A DNA stretch of 64,000 nucleotides, taken from contig JAHDSQ010000011.1 of NCBI GenBank assembly GCA_018432615.1, forward strand, positions 81,548 through 145,547, in the 5' to 3' direction. This document shows, piece by piece, positions 63,481 through 64,000 of this stretch (its first letter is position 1; each line of letters begins with the position of its first letter). The notes under the pieces are model-generated. The model was not told where the DNA came from. It made no database searches and saw nothing but the letters and a program-made list of their open reading frames with translations. Made by a program: the position numbers and the translations under genes. This DNA is from Clostridia bacterium. Its GTDB lineage: Bacteria; Bacillota; Peptococcia; DRI-13; SM3-B62.

Positions 63481-63801
63481 TTATTCAATCCTCACAGCAG
63501 TTCCAGAGGCTGTGACCATCAGCATGCTTCCGCCTTGTCCCAACACTTCATAATCAATATCGACTCCCACAACAGCGTTTCCTCCGGCCATTTCCGCCCT
63601 CTTGCCCATCTCTTTTAATGCCTCTTCACGGGCTTGAATCAATTCGTTTTCATACGAGCCGGACCGTCCACCAAAAAAGTTGGTTAAGCCAGCGGCAAAA
63701 TCCTTAACAAAATTCACACCCGAAATTACTTCGCCGAATACGATTCCTTTGTACTCAACAATCTTCCTGCCTTCGATCACAGGGGTAGTTGTAATTATCA
63801 T
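63481..63801 (-). CDS. YbjQ/UPF0145 family protein
   Basis: 106 residues: [28 protein letters not shown] at the start, the central [25 protein letters not shown] and the [16 protein letters not shown] motif mark the YbjQ (DUF74) family of small pentameric-fold proteins of unknown role, sometimes linked to heavy metals or envelope stress. ATG start with AAGGAGGAAGGG upstream. It precedes the MerR gene on the same strand, but a hairpin and a promoter separate them. Confidence 0.9.
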   Translation of the reverse strand: MIITTTPVIEGRKIVEYKGIVFGEVISGVNFVKDFAAGLTNFFGGRSGSYENELIQAREEALKEMGKRAEMAGGNAVVGVDIDYEVLGQGGSMLMVTASGTAVRIE

Positions 63802-63855
63802 TTCCCTTCCTCCTTGTTTTTTGAAATACTCAACTACATTTTACCACAATAGTAT

Positions 63856-64000
63856 CTATATAGGGGCTGATGAATAACGCAGTTTTTCTATCAAGTCAAA
63901 AAAACAGGTCTTAACCAGCTCCAATATATTGATTCCAAAAATGAGCGTAAAAAGGCTCTTAACCTTTTCTCCAAGTTCATTACCAAAAATACAAGATGTA
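63856..64000 (-). CDS. Unidentified open frame cut by the right edge
   Basis: The minus strand has an open frame from the window edge to TAG at 63856-63858, about 47 codons (ending FDLIEKLRYSSAPI). It is hydrophobic in its middle (LFTLIFGINILELVKTCFF). There is no start in the window and I cannot name a family; the C-terminus of a transposase or a membrane protein are both possible, and it may be a chance frame. Confidence 0.25.
   Translation of the reverse strand, partial: TSCIFGNELGEKVKSLFTLIFGINILELVKTCFFDLIEKLRYSSAPI

Noticed and set aside
63421..63618. 65-codon plus-strand open frame near the YbjQ gene
   Set aside because: No ribosome site, and most of it is antisense to the conserved YbjQ protein.
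1..64000. CRISPR arrays, insertion sequences, prophage or attachment sites
   Set aside because: I found no regularly spaced repeats of suitable length, no recognisable transposase or integrase, and the tRNA-Leu gene has no flanking repeat of its 3' end in the window.

Overview
The window comes from a spore-forming, strictly anaerobic member of the Clostridia, most like the Peptococcaceae. It carries spore genes (spoVD, spo0B, a SpoIVFA-like protein, spore photoproduct lyase), a MurE with the DNPR signature of meso-diaminopimelate walls, and the Firmicutes order rplU-prp-rpmA-spo0B-obg. It also has many ferredoxin-type iron-sulphur proteins, a cobalamin methionine synthase without reactivation domain, and many TTG/GTG starts behind strong Shine-Dalgarno sites. 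Base composition and spacing are uniform. I see no insertion sequence, prophage or CRISPR array.

Layout. (1) 1-8670, minus strand: the division and cell wall cluster mraZ-rsmH-ftsL-spoVD-murE-murF-mraY-murD (murD cut by the window edge), headed by five tandem 10-bp MraZ-box-like repeats. (2) 8722-12107, minus: a tight four-gene operon coding a P-loop/Asp23 fusion, a DnaD-like protein, a DnaI-like helicase loader and a small membrane export protein. (3) 12200-18026: M42 aminopeptidase, an unassigned P-loop protein, YgjP-like metallopeptidase, GNAT, DUF1015, a polysaccharide deacetylase lipoprotein and a DUF1858 redox protein. (4) 18093-21503, minus: beta-lysine acetyltransferase ablB, lysine 2,3-aminomutase ablA, and a second lysine 2,3-aminomutase. 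(5) 21636-25738, minus: cheW, an RsbT-like ATPase, an FeFe-hydrogenase-like sensor, a nitrilase-family amidase and spore photoproduct lyase. (6) 25969-31793: a small membrane protein, a two-component system and two membrane proteins. (7) 31901-39978, minus: obg, spo0B, rpmA, prp, rplU, rng, the DUF2344/TIGR03960 pair and the SpoIVFA-like protein. (8) 40114-49806: metH, an ANTAR regulator and glnA on plus, facing a five-gene split glutamate synthase operon on minus. (9) 50072-53523, minus: MFS exporter, tandem P-loop protein, HD-GYP protein. (10) 53735-59087, plus: FMN riboswitch, ribD-ribE-ribBA-ribH, then pckA. (11) 59180-64000: tRNA-Leu(GAG), a Gmad2 lipoprotein, a secreted Ntn-hydrolase, a MerR/TipA regulator, a YbjQ protein, and an unidentified open frame at the edge.

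How they work together. The ANTAR regulator, glutamine synthetase and split glutamate synthase form an ammonium assimilation block. ablA/ablB would make N-acetyl-beta-lysine, a compatible solute. The FMN riboswitch controls riboflavin synthesis. The most unusual items are the AblA that has lost all four zinc ligands while its neighbour keeps them, the spore photoproduct lyase with alanine at the H-donor cysteine position, the CheW/RsbT/FeFe-hydrogenase-like operon, the P-loop/Asp23 fusion at the head of a primosome-like operon, and three GTATAC-type boxes ahead of the glutamate synthase operon. All calls rest on reading the sequence and on remembered family motifs; no database search was run.
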